From Chloroflexota bacterium (lineage in GTDB: Bacteria > Chloroflexota > Anaerolineae > J102): a stretch of 6,279 nucleotides of DNA. Below are positions 1 to 6,279 of this stretch, piece after piece; position 1 is the first letter of the stretch, and the number at the start of each line of letters is the position of its first letter. The notes under the pieces were generated by a model, which was given only the letters and a program-made list of their open reading frames with translations, ran no database searches and was not told the origin of the DNA. The DNA lies in contig PIVW01000353.1 in NCBI GenBank assembly GCA_003353825.1, positions 1 to 6,279 on the forward strand. Direction: 5' to 3'. The position numbers were made by a program, and so were the translations under genes.

Positions 1-1668
<1,668 letters not shown>

Positions 1669-1681
1669 TATGAATTGGATC

Positions 1682-5545
<3,864 letters not shown>

Positions 5546-5556
5546 AGAAATGAAAA

Positions 5557-5562
5557 CTCCTT
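5557..5562 (-). promoter_or_regulatory. rpoB ribosome binding site (AAGGAG)
   Basis: AAGGAG on the minus strand lies 11 nt before the ATG at 5545, at the long end of normal spacing. It overlaps the in-frame TAA at 5563-5561, so no longer rpoB reading frame is possible, and no ATG, GTG or TTG lies between it and the annotated start. Confidence 0.75.
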
Positions 5563-5589
5563 AGTTAAGAACTTAGCGGAAAGGTTGCG

Positions 5590-5617
5590 AACAAATCTAC
5601 CAGGTGGTAGATTTGTT
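5590..5617 (-). repeat. Perfect 12-bp inverted repeat with 4-nt loop in the rpoB leader
   Basis: The arms AACAAATCTACC (5590-5601) and GGTAGATTTGTT (5606-5617) are perfect complements around a 4-base loop, 44 bases upstream of the rpoB start codon. In the predicted leader RNA it would form a stable stem-loop just before the ribosome binding site. In the rpoB direction the bases after the stem are CGCAACC, not a U run, so it does not look like an intrinsic terminator for transcripts entering rpoB. In the opposite direction it is followed by TTCCC, only weakly terminator-like. It could be an RNA stability or processing element, or an operator for a dimeric repressor. The structure is certain and the role unknown. 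Confidence 0.75.
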
Positions 5618-5830
5618 TTCCCTAAATGCGGCCACCACGCTCCTATCACCCCTCTATGCACGCGCAATCAGCCCACCGATGCATTCCGGCAGGCACTGCT
5701 GGCAGACCCTGACCATTGGGTCACATGAGGTTGATGGGATTAGCAGGGACGACGCCCTAAAAGCAAGAGACGAGCAATGAGGAAAGGGAAAACGGGGGGA
5801 GTAATTTGATCTAGAATGACGCGAACGTAT

Positions 5831-5859
5831 AATTTACCACAATGCTTGAGGTCTGTCAA
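5831..5859 (-). promoter_or_regulatory. Predicted sigma-70-type promoter for rpoBC
   Basis: On the minus strand a perfect -35 hexamer TTGACA (5859-5854) is followed after exactly 17 bp by TAAATT (5836-5831), which matches 4 of 6 bases of the consensus -10. A TG one base upstream of the -10 gives an extended -10. The predicted start is near 5824. It points at rpoB with no gene between. The match is good for a housekeeping promoter, although sigma specificity in this lineage is not visible from the sequence. Confidence 0.6.
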
Positions 5860-5935
5860 TGGCAAATCGCATTTGATCAGATACTTTAAGATTCCGTTCA
5901 TCTCTTTCTCTTGCTGCATCTATCCGCTGCTAGCC

Positions 5936-5956
5936 CTTCAGCCCTATGGGCTGAAG
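5936..5956. repeat. Perfect 9-bp inverted repeat with 3-nt loop
   Basis: CTTCAGCCC (5936-5944) and GGGCTGAAG (5948-5956) are exact complements around TAT. No T run follows on either strand, so it is not a typical intrinsic terminator. It lies about 77 bp upstream of the -35 element of the rpoBC promoter. It could be a protein-binding palindrome, a dispersed repeat element or a non-canonical terminator of an upstream gene. Confidence 0.65.
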
Positions 5957-5967
5957 AAGCCATTACT

Positions 5968-6006
5968 GAAATGACAGCCTGTCTCAAAAACAGATGCGGT
6001 CATTTC
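5968..6006. repeat. Two-tier inverted repeat (8 bp plus 4 bp)
   Basis: The outer arms GAAATGAC (5968-5975) and GTCATTTC (5999-6006) enclose inner arms CTGT (5979-5982) and ACAG (5990-5993) around a 7-base loop, with unpaired bases between the two stems. It lies 11 bases beyond the inverted repeat at 5936-5956. No T run follows on either side. The role is unknown. Confidence 0.45.
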
Positions 6007-6144
6007 GCCTGCCAGATGCCTACATTTTCATCCTGATGCTTGTTTCCAAACCAGACTTTAATGAATAGATTTGGGTGTGTCCTAAACGAGTTGGGAGCAG
6101 GCTAACCCGCAAAGGCTACTTCTGGAAAAGCATCAGTCAAATAA

Positions 6145-6279
6145 TTAATAACGAATAACCAATTTGACAATGGCACATTTCTCTAGACCATCAGGTACTA
6201 TATCTTGTGGGTACCAGTTATTGACGCCCATATGCAGTAGGGTGACATCAATTGCCGTTCGTCAGTAACTGTGCCGGAA
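6145..6279 (-). pseudogene. Possible decayed 3' fragment of a secreted beta-sandwich-type protein
   Basis: At the right edge the minus strand reads SGTVTD in one frame (6278-6261). In a second frame from 6249 it reads DVTLLHMGVNNWYPQDI, and that frame stays open to a TAA at 6147-6145. That frame has a TGA at 6264-6262, so no intact gene is possible here. Joined together, the pieces recall the pattern GT-(I/V)-T-D...VTL...(Y/F)P-x-DI found, as I remember it, in P-domain-like modules of secreted proteins in Chloroflexota and other phyla. The resemblance is short and could be chance. The alternative is that this is simply non-coding sequence. Confidence 0.2.

Larger units (their letters stand above)
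5546..5824 (-). other. Predicted long 5' untranslated leader of the rpoBC transcript
   Basis: If transcription starts about 7 nt after the TAAATT element, the rpoB mRNA has a leader of about 280 nt. It begins with a pyrimidine-rich stretch (the complement of the purine tract around 5779-5802), continues through GC-richer sequence without a convincing open frame, and ends with the 12-bp stem-loop and the ribosome binding site. I recognise no known riboswitch or ribosomal-protein leader. The extent depends on the promoter prediction. Confidence 0.45.
5860..6144. other. Non-coding stretch upstream of the rpoBC promoter
   Basis: I find no open frame with coding character on either strand. It contains two inverted repeats (5936-5956 and 5968-6006). 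No rplJ, rplL, rplK, rplA, tRNA gene or other recognisable neighbour of rpoB is present here. Confidence 0.6.

Noticed and set aside
5590..5619. Intrinsic terminator on the plus strand (stem followed by TTCCC).
   Set aside because: The T run is short and there is no plus-strand gene upstream to terminate, so it is better described as a leader stem-loop of rpoB.
5654..5716. A 20-codon minus-strand open frame in the rpoB leader (starts MVRVCQQC, ends at TAG) that could be a leader peptide.
   Set aside because: It has no ribosome binding site, no run of regulatory codons and no coupled alternative hairpins that I can see. A frame this short is expected by chance.
5745..5758. AGGG...CCCT short inverted repeat in the leader.
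   Set aside because: Only four base pairs, no flanking T run; not distinguishable from chance.
6164..6205. A second promoter on the plus strand starting with a perfect TTGACA at 6164-6169.
   Set aside because: No -10-like hexamer occurs at 16-18 bp spacing; the nearest AT-rich candidate (TACTAT) is 26 bp away.
6170..6265. A 32-codon plus-strand frame (begins MAHFSRPSG) near the right edge.
   Set aside because: No ribosome binding site and no family resemblance; the opposite strand gives a more protein-like reading, itself weak.

Overview
The window carries the promoter-proximal part of an rpoB-rpoC operon, read on the minus strand. It holds a complete rpoB (RNA polymerase beta) and the first 545 codons of rpoC (beta-prime), which runs off the left edge. 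The two RpoB/RpoC sequences suggest a member of the Chloroflexota: the RpoB core resembles what I recall of Roseiflexus-type RpoB, including NKRR rather than HKRR in the rifampicin region, and RpoC carries a long helical insert after its N-terminal zinc ribbon. A more exact placement (for example the Anaerolineae side of the phylum) is only a guess. Base composition and codon use look even across both genes, with no sign of transfer.

Layout, in the direction of transcription (right to left): 5860-6279 is non-coding and holds two inverted repeats and, at the far right, a short broken reading frame that may be the decayed end of another gene. A good sigma-70-type promoter lies at 5831-5859 (TTGACA, 17-bp spacer, TAAATT with an upstream TG). 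It predicts a leader of about 280 nt (about 5824-5546) with a perfect 12-bp stem-loop close to the start of rpoB. rpoB occupies 5545-1682. A 44-nt gap follows, containing the rpoC ribosome binding site inside a potential hairpin. rpoC starts at a TTG at 1637 and continues past base 1.

The two genes encode the two large subunits that form the active centre of RNA polymerase, so coupled, near-equimolar expression is expected. No rplJ/rplL genes lie within the roughly 730 bases upstream of rpoB, so here rpoBC appears to have its own promoter rather than following directly on ribosomal-protein genes.

I see no new multi-gene system in this window. The points worth a second look are lineage-specific insertions in both polymerase subunits (one in RpoB looks like a three-fold helical repeat), a natural substitution at a key rifampicin-contact position, the structured rpoB leader, and the hairpin over the rpoC ribosome binding site.
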